From: CAVPGP01 sp963704025
GTDB taxonomy: Bacteria > Actinomycetota > Thermoleophilia > Gaiellales > Gaiellaceae
DNA length: 64,000 bases
Assembly (NCBI GenBank): GCA_963704025.1
Contig: CAVPGP010000005.1
Span: forward strand, 310,001 to 374,000
Direction of reading: 5' to 3'
Shown: in pieces, positions 35,063 to 43,269 of the stretch
Layout: the number at the start of each line of letters is the position of its first letter
How positions within the stretch are numbered: the first letter of the stretch is position 1
Notes under the pieces: model-generated
What the model saw: the letters and a program-made list of their open reading frames with translations, nothing else
Told to the model about the DNA's origin: nothing
The model's database searches: none
Translations under genes and position numbers: made by a program

Positions 35063-35212
35063 TCACGGTAGGTGCGACCAGAGTCCCGACCGATGCTGGT
35101 GGTGGAAATGCGTGAACGGTCGCACGAGTGCGTACACCACGAAGCCGAGAACGAAGAGGACGAACGCGAGCGCCACGATCGTCCCGAGAACTGCGCTGGT
35201 CTCCGCGAGCAT
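35063..35212 (-). CDS. Small single-helix membrane protein (49 residues)
   Basis: A short gene: MLAETSAVLGTIVALAFVLF continues as a hydrophobic helix through about residue 29 and ends in a basic, His-rich tail (HFHHQHRSGLWSHLP). It has one membrane segment. AGGAGG stands seven bases before the ATG, an ideal ribosome site, and a hairpin follows at 35002-35025. It has no known function; small His-tailed membrane proteins can be assembly factors or metal binders. It lies between the sigma-factor and MATE genes. Confidence 0.65.
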   Translation of the reverse strand: MLAETSAVLGTIVALAFVLFVLGFVVYALVRPFTHFHHQHRSGLWSHLP

Positions 35213-35302
35213 CGCTGAACCTCCTAGATCGACAGCTCATTGTCGGGCGCCTTCCGCGCTTGTAACATCCGCAACGACCCTGATCCGGCTGCGGAAAATC
35301 CC

Positions 35303-36607
35303 CTACGCCCAGCCGACGACCGCCCAGCGGCGACCGGCAAAGCGAGCCCAGAGGAAGGCCAGGCGGGTTGCGATCAGTGCGTCGAGGCCGATCCAGACGC
35401 CGACGATCCCCCAGTCGAAGGCGAGCGAGAGCAGCGCGATCGGCACGAAGACGAGGAGCGAAGCGACCACCGTCGACCACATCAGGTACGCAGTGTCGCC
35501 CGCGCCGATCAGGATCCCGTCCAGCGCGAATACTGCACCGGCGAACGGCTGCATGAGCGCGAAGAGCGGCCAGGCGCTCTCGACGGCATCGACCACCGCC
35601 TGGTCGTCCGTGAAGGCACGGGCGATCGGATGCGTCAGCGCCAGCAGCAGCACTCCGAAGACCGCGCCGATCAGAACCGACCAGACGATCATCCTCATGG
35701 CTGCGGCCCACGCTCCATCGGCGTCTCCCGCGCCGAGCATCCGCCCGACGATCACCTGGCCGGCGATTGCGATCGCGTCGAGGACGAGCGCCAGGAAGAC
35801 GTACAGCTGGAAGGCAATCTGATGCGCCCCGAGCGGCGCGTCTCCGCTCCGCGCGAGCACGGAGGCGGCGACGAGGAAGGACGCCATCAGCGCGGCCGTG
35901 CGCACGAAGATCTGACGGCCGACCCGGACCATCGGGCGCATCTCGGCGAGCCGCGGCCGCCTCGAGTCCGCGTGGGGCCGGAGCAGCTCGACCACGAACG
36001 CGACCCCCATCCCGATCTGGGCGATCGCCGTGCCGGCCGCCGAGCCGGCGATCCCCCAGTGGAAGCCGTAGACGAAGAGCAGCTCGAGCACGAGGTTCAC
36101 CAGGTTCGCGGCGACGACGATCACCAGCGGCCGGCGCAGGTTCGACACGCCGCGTAGATAGCCCTGACCCGCGAGCGCCAGCAGGGCAGCCGGGAGCCCG
36201 AGGGCGGCGATGCGGAGGTACGTGAGCGCGTAGTCGCCTGACCTCCCGTGCGCGCCGAGCCCTTCGAGCAGTGGCTCGGCGAGGACCTCTGCCAGCACGA
36301 GCAGCGTGAGGCCGATGGCGAGGGCGACCCAGAGCGCCTGCGCAGCGAGGCGCGCGGCGCGCTCGTGCTGCCCCGCACCGCTCGCGCGGGCCACGACCGC
36401 CGTCGTCCCGTAGGCGAGGAAGTTGAAGATCGTGAAGGCCCCTGCCAGCACCGTCCCCGCGAGGCCGAGCGCCGCGAGCTGCGGCCGTCCGAGGTGGCCG
36501 ACGATCGCCGTGTCGACGAGCACGTAGAGCGGCTCGGCCGCGAGTGCGCCGAGCGCGGGCAGCGCGAGCCCGACGATCTCGCGGTCGTACGGCGAGCGCC
36601 TCAGCAC
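35303..36607 (-). CDS. MATE-family efflux transporter
   Basis: A 434-residue, 12-helix protein of two six-helix halves. The N-terminal half has LYVLVDTAIVGHLGRPQLAALG, typical of MATE/DinF members; the second has SVLARSGDAPLGAHQIAFQLY and VIVGRMLGAGDADGAW. MATE proteins use Na or H gradients to export cationic drugs and metabolites. GTG at 36607 opens VLRRSPYDREIVGLALPALG. It lies 17 bp after the Tat-secreted gene on the same strand, perhaps in one operon. Confidence 0.92.
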   Translation of the reverse strand: MLRRSPYDREIVGLALPALGALAAEPLYVLVDTAIVGHLGRPQLAALGLAGTVLAGAFTIFNFLAYGTTAVVARASGAGQHERAARLAAQALWVALAIGLTLLVLAEVLAEPLLEGLGAHGRSGDYALTYLRIAALGLPAALLALAGQGYLRGVSNLRRPLVIVVAANLVNLVLELLFVYGFHWGIAGSAAGTAIAQIGMGVAFVVELLRPHADSRRPRLAEMRPMVRVGRQIFVRTAALMASFLVAASVLARSGDAPLGAHQIAFQLYVFLALVLDAIAIAGQVIVGRMLGAGDADGAWAAAMRMIVWSVLIGAVFGVLLLALTHPIARAFTDDQAVVDAVESAWPLFALMQPFAGAVFALDGILIGAGDTAYLMWSTVVASLLVFVPIALLSLAFDWGIVGVWIGLDALIATRLAFLWARFAGRRWAVVGWA

Positions 36608-36624
36608 AGGGCGAAACGTACGGA

Positions 36625-37731
36625 TCAGACCGGCGGGGTCGTCAGCCGTGCCCACACGTTGTCGACCAGCCGGCCGACCGCCGGCGAGAGCATGATCCCG
36701 CCGCCGAAGTTGAGCGCCCCCGCGGAGAAGACCCGCGAGCCCGCGGCCGTCTCGTAGTACGTCATCTCGGCCGTCTTGCCTACGCCGAACAGATTCGGTA
36801 TCTGGGCGAGCACAATCGTGCTCGGAGGGGACGCCGGGCTGCGGGCGTCGATCTCGATCCCGTAGACGCCGAACGTCGAGCCGTTCCCGAAGCCGGTGCC
36901 CTCGAACGCCCACGGCGCGACGTCACCACCGATGACCACGAAGGGGGCCTGGCGCTGTCCCCGGTCACCCGCGATGTACTGGGCGCCCAGCACCTCGGAC
37001 TCCGGCCGGCCCAGGTTGCGCCACTCGTCGACCAGCCGCGCCGTCCGGCCCGAGCGATCGACGCGGCGGAAGAAATTGTTGGCGGAGAGGAACATCAGGC
37101 TGCCGCCGAGGTCGCGGTAGCGCTGGACGAGGTCGAAGAGCGCCTCGGTCGCGTACTCGGTGTGGCCGGGGAAGACGACAAGGTCGTAGGCGGCCCTCAC
37201 GGCACTCGCCGAGCCGAGCCGCTCGAAGTCCTCGTCGGCGTACATGTCGACGGTGTGCCCGCGCGAGGTGAGCCAGCGGAGGAAGGCGAGATCGTAGCTC
37301 CGGAACCGATACGGGATCCCCTTGGTGAGGAACGGCCTCGTGAGCTCGATCTTCCGCTGCGACCAGAGCGCGTACCACGTGTCGCCGAAGCCGTCGCGGT
37401 TTTCGTCGCTGAAGTTGTAGGCCTGCCAGGTCGTCGTGGGAAGCACGACCGCGACGCGGGTGCTCGGCGTGGCCGGGCGCACGATGATCGGCGCGAAGCC
37501 GAGATGGCCGTTGGGCCCGTCGAGGCGCGCCGTGTAGAGACCGGATGGCACGGGCGGGATCGTCACCGGGACCGTCGTGAGCGCGCCGTTCCGGTTCCGC
37601 TCGATGCGCATCGGCTCGCCGACGGGCTGGCCCTTCATCTCGAGATTCGAGTAGGTCGGGTCGGCCTCGACGCCGCATCGCAGCAGCTGCACGCGGAGCC
37701 AGCGCGCGTCGCTCGTGACCTGGAGCGGCAC
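36625..37731 (-). CDS. N,N-dimethylformamidase beta-subunit-like protein, C-terminal part
   Basis: A 368-residue segment with the large-subunit fold of N,N-dimethylformamidase and related proteins: VAVVLPTTTWQAYNFSDENR, DLAFLRWLTSRGHTVDMYAD, DLVVFPGHTEYATEALFDL and GGSLMFLSANNFFRRV. A GTG at 37731 is only the first start-like codon. The frame continues upstream without interruption to a TGA at 37756-37758, and the 37756-38196 gene is in the same frame just before it. The two most likely form one Tat-exported protein of about 523 residues, split by the TGA. The activity on this lineage's substrate is unknown. The MATE gene follows after 17 bp. Confidence 0.75.
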   Translation of the reverse strand: MPLQVTSDARWLRVQLLRCGVEADPTYSNLEMKGQPVGEPMRIERNRNGALTTVPVTIPPVPSGLYTARLDGPNGHLGFAPIIVRPATPSTRVAVVLPTTTWQAYNFSDENRDGFGDTWYALWSQRKIELTRPFLTKGIPYRFRSYDLAFLRWLTSRGHTVDMYADEDFERLGSASAVRAAYDLVVFPGHTEYATEALFDLVQRYRDLGGSLMFLSANNFFRRVDRSGRTARLVDEWRNLGRPESEVLGAQYIAGDRGQRQAPFVVIGGDVAPWAFEGTGFGNGSTFGVYGIEIDARSPASPPSTIVLAQIPNLFGVGKTAEMTYYETAAGSRVFSAGALNFGGGIMLSPAVGRLVDNVWARLTTPPV

Positions 37732-37755
37732 GAGGTCGCCCGCCTGGGCGCCCAG

Positions 37756-38196
37756 TCACCCGAAGCACGCCTCGACGTCGAGGACCCGGACGACGGCGTG
37801 GCCGAGCACCGACCCTGCGGGGGGAGGCTCGCGGACGCGCAGGATGTAGGTGCCGGGAAGCGACGTGGCCTTCGGCTGCCACGGGATCCTGTTGCGGCCG
37901 CGCGACAGCTGCACCAGCTCGCTCGAGATCATCCGCTCGCCCACGCCGTTCCGGTTCGTCACCTCGAAGAGGAGCTTCCGGGCGCGGTCCAGCTGCAGCT
38001 CGAGCACGGCGCCGTTCCTCGCGCCGCTCCGCGGGCTGATGGTGGCGAAGCGCGGCAGGTCGCCCACGAATGCTTGGCCTCCGTTCCCGACGCTGAGCAG
38101 CTCCGAGCGGCGAGGTGCAGCCCACGCCGCAGGCACCCGCGCTGCACCCGCGAGCGCGGCCGCCTGGAGGAGCAGAGCCCGGCGGTTGAGCTTCAC
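37756..38196 (-). CDS. Tat-signal protein, N-terminal part of the dimethylformamidase-like protein
   Basis: A 146-residue segment. Residues 1-26 are a Tat signal (MKLNRRALLLQAAALAGAAR, with NRRALLL as the twin-arginine core). An Ig-like beta domain follows (SPRSGARNGAVLELQLDRA, ELVQLSRGRNRIPWQPKATS, GTYILRVREPPPAGS) and ends VVRVLDVEACFG then TGA. Reading through the TGA gives LGAQAGDLVPLQVTSD and the next gene in the same frame. A CGA-to-TGA change or a sequence error is the simplest explanation; if the stop is real this piece would be a small exported protein. Confidence 0.72.
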   Translation of the reverse strand: MKLNRRALLLQAAALAGAARVPAAWAAPRRSELLSVGNGGQAFVGDLPRFATISPRSGARNGAVLELQLDRARKLLFEVTNRNGVGERMISSELVQLSRGRNRIPWQPKATSLPGTYILRVREPPPAGSVLGHAVVRVLDVEACFG

Positions 38197-38268
38197 TGGA
38201 GCGTATGCAAGGTCGACCTCACCGGCCCCGTAAGGTATCCCTTACGGCGGAGGGCGGCGTGCCGGAGC

Positions 38269-38889
38269 TCACGAGCCGGACCGGACGGCGATCGTCGCGC
38301 CCGGCCGGAGCCAGCGGAGCGTGCGAACGAGCTTCGCGAGCGGCAGGCTGACGCAGCCGTTCGTGGGTCCACCCGTGCCGGCGTGAAGGAAGATGGCGGA
38401 GCCTCGGCCGGGCACGACGGGGCCGGCGTTGTAGCGGATGAACGCGAAGTGGCGATACGCGGTCGGGCTCTGCCAGAGCCCGTCGGCGGCCCGGAACGGC
38501 GGCCTCGTCCCGCAAGCGACGTGCCGGAAGGCGTTGTACGCGCGCGACCGCGGATCCTCGACCCAGTAGTCGCCGCAGACGATCCGGTGATAGCGGAGCA
38601 GGACGCCAGGGTCGGCCGCGACGCCGTAGATCGTGTCGCCGATCCCGAACGTGCCGACCGGCGTGCTGCCGTCCCCCTCGCGCCGGTCGGTCGACAGGCC
38701 GCTCCGGCCCACGCTCGCGGCCCACGGCCCGGCGACCGTCCTGCCGCACTCCGTCAGGCGCAACGTGGCGCGCGTGGAGCCGGGCGGCGCTTCGACCACG
38801 ATCTGCTGCGCGCAGCGGGCCGCCGACCCGCCCGGCGCGAGGGCGAGCAGCGCAAGACCGGCGAGGGCCAGACAGACGATCGACTTCAC
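38269..38889 (-). CDS. L,D-transpeptidase-family protein, exported
   Basis: About 206 residues from GTG at 38889 (a longer form starts at GTG 38913). A signal peptide (VKSIVCLALAGLALLALAPG) precedes a YkuD-like domain with the catalytic motif AIFLHAGTGGPTNGCVSLPL (His, Gly, Cys). It would form 3-3 cross-links in peptidoglycan or attach proteins outside the membrane. A second Cys (ECGRTVAG) may form a disulfide. Its start lies only 18 bp from the divergent M15 peptidase start, so their promoters must overlap the opposite coding start or lie inside it. Confidence 0.87.
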   Translation of the reverse strand: MKSIVCLALAGLALLALAPGGSAARCAQQIVVEAPPGSTRATLRLTECGRTVAGPWAASVGRSGLSTDRREGDGSTPVGTFGIGDTIYGVAADPGVLLRYHRIVCGDYWVEDPRSRAYNAFRHVACGTRPPFRAADGLWQSPTAYRHFAFIRYNAGPVVPGRGSAIFLHAGTGGPTNGCVSLPLAKLVRTLRWLRPGATIAVRSGS

Positions 38890-38907
38890 GGCTACGCTCG
38901 GAACCCT

Positions 38908-39501
38908 ATGCACGCCGTCCCGCCCGCGCCGCCGCCCTTCGTCGCGCGCATCCAGACGGTGAGGCGGGCCGACCTGTCCTCTTCGTGGCGTCCCGGCTGC
39001 CCCGTTTCGCCCGAGCGGTTACGTCGGCTCAGGCTCTCCTACTGGGGCTTCGACGGGCGCCGGCACCTCGGCGACCTCGTCGTGCGCGACCGTGTGGCGC
39101 AGGACGTCGTCTCCGTCTTCCGTGTGCTCTACCGGGAGCGGTTCCCGCTCCGCCGCCTCGAGCCCGTCGACCGCTACCGCGGGGACGACGACGCCTCGAT
39201 CGCTGCCGACAACACCTCGGGATTCAACTGCCGCGGGGCGGTGAGCGCCGGTGCGAGGCACTGGTCGATGCACGCGTACGGGGAGGCGATCGACGTCAAC
39301 CCGGTCGAGAACCCGTACGTGCTCGGCGGCCGGGTCGCGCCACCGGCGGGGCGACGCTTCCTCGACCGCTCCCGCTCTCGAGCCGGGATGGCCGTCGCCG
39401 GCGGCGTTCTCGTCCACGCCTTCGACTCGATCGGCTGGGGCTGGGGCGGCCGCTGGTCCGGCTCGCAGGACTACCAGCACTTCTCCAGCAATGGGCGCTA
39501 G
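38908..39501 (+). CDS. M15-family peptidase (D-Ala-D-Ala carboxypeptidase-like)
   Basis: A 197-residue protein without an obvious signal peptide. It carries the M15_4 pattern: DNTSGFNCRGAVSAGARHWSM, then HAYGEAIDVNPVENPYV (zinc-binding HxxGxAxD) and SQDYQHFSSNGR near the end (second zinc His). This family trims stem peptides of peptidoglycan. The start ATG at 38908 lies 18 bp from the divergent L,D-transpeptidase start. The stop overlaps the FAH-hydrolase 3' end by 4 bp. Together with the L,D-transpeptidase it makes a two-gene cell-wall pair. Confidence 0.88.
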   Translation: MHAVPPAPPPFVARIQTVRRADLSSSWRPGCPVSPERLRRLRLSYWGFDGRRHLGDLVVRDRVAQDVVSVFRVLYRERFPLRRLEPVDRYRGDDDASIAADNTSGFNCRGAVSAGARHWSMHAYGEAIDVNPVENPYVLGGRVAPPAGRRFLDRSRSRAGMAVAGGVLVHAFDSIGWGWGGRWSGSQDYQHFSSNGR

Positions 39502-40157
39502 GCGGGTTTGGCCGCAACGACCGGGTTCGTCAGCGTCCCGACGCCCTCGATCTCGACGGTGATCTCGTCCCCGGGCTGCAGGAAGACCGGCGGGTCGCGG
39601 AAGACGCCGACGCCCTCCGGTGTCCCCGTCGCGATCAGATCCCCCTGCACCAGCGTGATGGCCTGCGACACGAACGCGATCAGCTCCGCGACGCCGAACA
39701 TCATCCGCGCGGTCGTCGAGTCCTGCATCGCCTCGCCGTTCAGGATCGAACGGATTCGGAGCGCCTGCGGATCCGCGATCTCCCCAGCAGGCACGAGCTG
39801 CGGGCCGACCGGGCAGAAGGAGTCGAGCGACTTGCCCCGTGTCCACTGCCCGTCGGAGAACTGGAGGTCACGCGCCGAGACGTCGTTGACGCAGATGTAC
39901 CCCGCCACGGCCTCGAGTGCGTTCTCGACCGAGACGCCGCGGATCGTTTCCCCGATCACGACGCCGAGCTCGGCCTCGAAGTCGACCTGAGTGCTGATCG
40001 GCGGCAGCAGAATCGGCTCGCCCGGGCCGATCAGCGCGTTCGGCCACTTCGCGAAGAGGAGCGGCCGCTCGGGCGGCTGGACGTCTTGCTCGGCCGCGTG
40101 GGCGAAGTAGTTGAGGCCGACACAGACGATCTTCTCCGGGCGTGAGATCGGCGCCAC
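39498..40157 (-). CDS. Fumarylacetoacetase-family hydrolase (probable 2,4-diketo-3-deoxy-L-fuconate hydrolase)
   Basis: A 219-residue FAH domain without the N-terminal extension of longer members: KIVCVGLNYFAHAAE, metal-binding FEAELGVVIG, YICVNDVSARDLQ, WTRGKSLDSFCPVGP and LIATGTPEGVGVF. FAH enzymes cleave C-C bonds of beta-diketo acids. Next to L-fuconolactonase, fuconate dehydratase and an SDR dehydrogenase, it most likely cleaves 2,4-diketo-3-deoxy-L-fuconate to pyruvate and lactate; this is inferred from context, since the sequence alone does not name the substrate. GTG start at 40157, divergent from the lactonase gene. Confidence 0.88.
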   Translation of the reverse strand: MAPISRPEKIVCVGLNYFAHAAEQDVQPPERPLLFAKWPNALIGPGEPILLPPISTQVDFEAELGVVIGETIRGVSVENALEAVAGYICVNDVSARDLQFSDGQWTRGKSLDSFCPVGPQLVPAGEIADPQALRIRSILNGEAMQDSTTARMMFGVAELIAFVSQAITLVQGDLIATGTPEGVGVFRDPPVFLQPGDEITVEIEGVGTLTNPVVAAKPA

Positions 40158-40260
40158 CGCTAGATCGTCCTCGTGGCCCGCGGCACACTGACCATCGCCG
40201 AGACGGGATGCCTTACCGTCACTTTGGCGCTCTGCTTCCCTCTTCTTGCTCGTCCATCCC

Positions 40261-41142
40261 GTGTCACGCGCTCAAGCATCCGATCTCGCTCCGATCGACG
40301 GGCACCAGCACTTCTGGAACCTCGAGCGAAACTCCCTTCCGTGGCTGCGCCCCGAGCAGCGGGCGATCGCCCGGACGTTCGAGCCGGACGAGCTCGCACC
40401 GCTGCTGCGCGCAGAGGGCATCGCTTACACCATTCTCGTGCAGAGCGCGTGCCACGACGCGGACACCGACTTCCTCTTCGAGTTGGCCGACCGGTTCGAC
40501 TGGATCGCCGCGGTCGTCGCCTGGGCGCCGCTCGAGTCGCCGGACCGGGCGCGAACCCGCCTCGACGAGCTCGCCGTCCGGCCGAGGCTCCGCGGCGTCC
40601 GGCACCTGATCCACGACGAGGCCGACCCTCATTGGATCCTGCGCCCGCGCGTGCTCGAGAGCCTCTCGCTGGTCGAGGAGCGCGGCCTCCTCCTCGAGCT
40701 GCCGGCGGTCTATCCCCGCCACCTCGGAGACGTGCCGGAGCTCGCGCGGGCTTTCCCCGAGCTGCAGCTCGTCGTCGACCACCTCGGCAAGCCCCCGCTC
40801 GGCTCGGACCTCGGTCCCTGGGCGGAGCAGCTGGCCGCCGCCGCCGCGCACCCGAACGTGGCCGCCAAGGTCTCCGGCCTCAACACCGCGCTCGACCGCG
40901 CAGACTGGAGCGCGGAGGACCTCGTGCCGGCGATCGACATCGCGATCGAGACCTTCGGTGCGAAGCGCTTGATGTGCGGCAGCGACTGGCCTGTGGCACT
41001 CCTCAACGGCGACTACCCGCGTGTGTGGGGCGAGACCCGGCGGGCGCTCGAGCTCGTCGCGCCGGAGCACCTGGACGACCTCCTCGCCGGGACCGCCCGG
41101 CGTCTCTACCGACTGCCCGCTCCGAGCGATGGCACGCTCTGA
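40261..41142 (+). CDS. L-fuconolactonase-like amidohydrolase
   Basis: A 293-residue TIM-barrel amidohydrolase of the COG3618 type: first metal site IDGHQHFWNLE, then LRGVRHLIHDEADPHWI, LQLVVDHLGKPPLG and LMCGSDWPVALL with the last Asp of the active site. Such enzymes hydrolyse sugar lactones. GTG at 40261 gives the conserved-length N-terminus (MSRAQASDLAPIDGH); a TTG at 40246 is also possible. Next to fuconate dehydratase the substrate is probably L-fucono-1,5-lactone. Convergent with the dehydratase gene (12-bp gap), divergent from the FAH gene. Confidence 0.9.
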   Translation: MSRAQASDLAPIDGHQHFWNLERNSLPWLRPEQRAIARTFEPDELAPLLRAEGIAYTILVQSACHDADTDFLFELADRFDWIAAVVAWAPLESPDRARTRLDELAVRPRLRGVRHLIHDEADPHWILRPRVLESLSLVEERGLLLELPAVYPRHLGDVPELARAFPELQLVVDHLGKPPLGSDLGPWAEQLAAAAAHPNVAAKVSGLNTALDRADWSAEDLVPAIDIAIETFGAKRLMCGSDWPVALLNGDYPRVWGETRRALELVAPEHLDDLLAGTARRLYRLPAPSDGTL

Positions 41143-41154
41143 CCAGGATGATCG

Positions 41155-42471
41155 TCAAGCTGGAGACGCTGCCCCTGTCCCCCACTCCCGCCCCGTCGGG
41201 AACTCGTGCTCGTCCAGCGACTCCGGCAGCATCTGGACGCTGTAGCCCGGCGCCTCGGGCACGACGTAGCGTCCTCCGACCACCCGCGCGGGCTCGACGA
41301 AGTGCTCGTGGAGATGGTCGACCCATTCGATCACCCGGTCCTCGAGCGTCCCGCTGACTGCAACGTAGTCGAAGACGGAGAGATGCTGGACGTATTCGCA
41401 GAGGCCGACCCCGCCGGCGTGCGGGCAGACCGGCACGCCGAACTTCGCGGCCAGCAGCAGCACCGCCAACGCCTCGTTGACGCCGCCCAGCCGGCAGGCG
41501 TCGAGCTGGCAGACGTCGAACGCCTCGGCCTGGAAGAGCTGCTTGAAGATGATCCGGTTCTGGACGTGCTCGCCGGTCGCGACCCGGATCGGCGCGATCG
41601 CGCGGCGGATGCGCGCATGGCCGAGGACGTCGTCCGGGCTCGTCGGCTCCTCGATCCACCAGGGGTCGTAGAGACCCAGCCGCTCCATCGCGGCGATTGC
41701 CGCCTCGACGCCCCAGTACTGGTTCGCGTCCATCATCAGCCGCCGGTCCGGGCCGAGTGCGGTGCGGATCAGCCCCGCGCGGCGCTCGTCGTCGGCGACG
41801 TCCCGGCCGACCTTCATCTTCACGTGCGAGAAGCCGGCCGCGACGGCGTCGCGAACGAGCGAGGCGACCTGATCGTCCTCGTAGCCGAGCCAGCCTGCCG
41901 AGGTCGTGTACGCCGGATAGCCGTCCTCCCGGATCTGCGCCTCACGGCCGGCGCGTCCCGCCTGCTGCCCGCGCAGAAGCTCGACCGCCTCGTCCGGCGA
42001 GAGGACGTCGTCGATGTAGCGGAAGTCGACACACGAGACGAGCTCCTCGGGGCCTAGGTCGGCGAGCAGCTTCCAGAGCGGGGCGCCGCGGCGCTTCGCG
42101 CGCAGGTCCCAGACGGCATTCACGACCGCGGCCGCCGCGAGATGGACGACGCCCTTCTCGGGCCCGAGCCAGCGCAGCTGGCTGTCGCCGACGACGCTGC
42201 GCCAGAATCCGCCGAGGTCGGACTCGATCCCCTCTACCGAGCGTCCGACGACGAGCGGCGCCAGCGCCCGGGCGGCGGCGACGCAGATCTCCGTGCCGCG
42301 GCCGATGGTGAAGGTGAGCCCGTGCCCCTCGAGCCCGTCGTCCGCGTCGGTGCGCAGCACGACGTACGCGGCGGAGTAGTCCGGGTCCGGGTTCATGGCG
42401 TCCGAGCCGTCGAGCAACCGGGAGGTCGGGAAGCGGATGTCGCGAGCCTCGAGCGAGACGATCGTCGTCAT
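41155..42471 (-). CDS. L-fuconate dehydratase
   Basis: A 438-residue enolase-superfamily enzyme, the expected length. It opens SLEARDIRFPTSRLLDGSDA, has the base motif FSHVKMKVGRD (KxK), metal ligands in MMDANQYWG, WWIEEPTSPDD and ATGEHVQNR, and the CPHAGGVGLCEYVQ motif near the C-terminus, matching the L-fuconate dehydratase family. It converts L-fuconate to 2-keto-3-deoxy-L-fuconate. The start at 42471 is the ATG before TTIVSL; it is divergent from the SDR gene with a 37-bp spacer. The strong match makes it the anchor for calling this an L-fucose pathway. Confidence 0.94.
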   Translation of the reverse strand: MTTIVSLEARDIRFPTSRLLDGSDAMNPDPDYSAAYVVLRTDADDGLEGHGLTFTIGRGTEICVAAARALAPLVVGRSVEGIESDLGGFWRSVVGDSQLRWLGPEKGVVHLAAAAVVNAVWDLRAKRRGAPLWKLLADLGPEELVSCVDFRYIDDVLSPDEAVELLRGQQAGRAGREAQIREDGYPAYTTSAGWLGYEDDQVASLVRDAVAAGFSHVKMKVGRDVADDERRAGLIRTALGPDRRLMMDANQYWGVEAAIAAMERLGLYDPWWIEEPTSPDDVLGHARIRRAIAPIRVATGEHVQNRIIFKQLFQAEAFDVCQLDACRLGGVNEALAVLLLAAKFGVPVCPHAGGVGLCEYVQHLSVFDYVAVSGTLEDRVIEWVDHLHEHFVEPARVVGGRYVVPEAPGYSVQMLPESLDEHEFPTGREWGTGAASPA

Positions 42472-42508
42472 CTCGCGGATTCTGACCGGGTCGTAGACTG
42501 GCAGTGAC

Positions 42509-43267
42509 GTGAGCTCGTCCGTCCCGCCGCTCGCCGGTCTTGCCGCGCTCGTCACCGGCGCCGGCTCGGGGATCGGGCTCGCGACCGCCGAGGCGCTGGT
42601 GCGCGGAGGCGCCGGGGTCGGCGCGGTCGATCTGGAGCCGCGGCCGCTCGAGGGGACGCTCCCGCTCCTCGGCGACGTCACCGACCAGGGCTCGCTGGAC
42701 GCCGCCGTCGAGGCGACCGTGGCGCGCTTCGGCCGACTCGACATCCTCGTCAGCAACGCCGGCATCGGCGCCGTCGGACCCGTCGAGGCGAACGACGACG
42801 ACGAGTGGCGCCGGCTGTACGAGGTGAACGTGCTCGGCATCGTGCGGGCCACGCGCGCCGCACTGCCCCACCTTCGCCGCTCGGAGCATGCGGCGATCGT
42901 CAACGTCGGCTCGATCGCGGCCGTCGCGGGCCTGCCGCACCGAGCCGCCTACAGCGCGACCAAGGGCGCCGTCCACGCACTCACGCGCGCCATGGCCGCC
43001 GACCTCGTCGGCTCGGTGCGGGTGAACTGCGTCAGTCCGGGCACGGCCGACACGCCGTGGGTCGCGAGGCTGCTCGGCGCGGCGGCCGACCCCGCCGCGG
43101 AGCGGGCGGCGCTCGAGGCGCGGCAGCCGATGGGACGGCTCGCGAAGCCTGACGAGGTGGCGGCGGCGATCGTCTTCCTGGCCTCGCCGGCGGCCGGCTT
43201 CACCACCGGCTCCGTCCTCGAGGTGGACGGCGGCTTCGGCGGCCTGCGCGTGCCGCCCAGAGGCTGA
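42509..43267 (+). CDS. SDR-family oxidoreductase (probable fucose-pathway dehydrogenase)
   Basis: A 252-residue classical SDR: nucleotide loop VTGAGSGIGLATAEAL, NAG motif SNAGIGAVGPV, catalytic Ser in NVGSIAAVAGLP, YSATK (Tyr-x3-Lys) and the C-terminal SVLEVDGGFG. In this cluster it is either L-2-keto-3-deoxyfuconate 4-dehydrogenase or L-fucose dehydrogenase; the position next to fuconate dehydratase suggests the former. Start GTG at 42509. It is convergent with the ferritin-like gene (stop-to-stop 2 bp). Confidence 0.9.
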   Translation: MSSSVPPLAGLAALVTGAGSGIGLATAEALVRGGAGVGAVDLEPRPLEGTLPLLGDVTDQGSLDAAVEATVARFGRLDILVSNAGIGAVGPVEANDDDEWRRLYEVNVLGIVRATRAALPHLRRSEHAAIVNVGSIAAVAGLPHRAAYSATKGAVHALTRAMAADLVGSVRVNCVSPGTADTPWVARLLGAAADPAAERAALEARQPMGRLAKPDEVAAAIVFLASPAAGFTTGSVLEVDGGFGGLRVPPRG

Positions 43268-43269
43268 GA

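Noticed and set aside
37756..37758. Selenocysteine insertion at the in-frame TGA
   Set aside because: No obvious hairpin just downstream, the protein family is not a known selenoprotein, and a CGA-to-TGA change or sequence error is simpler.
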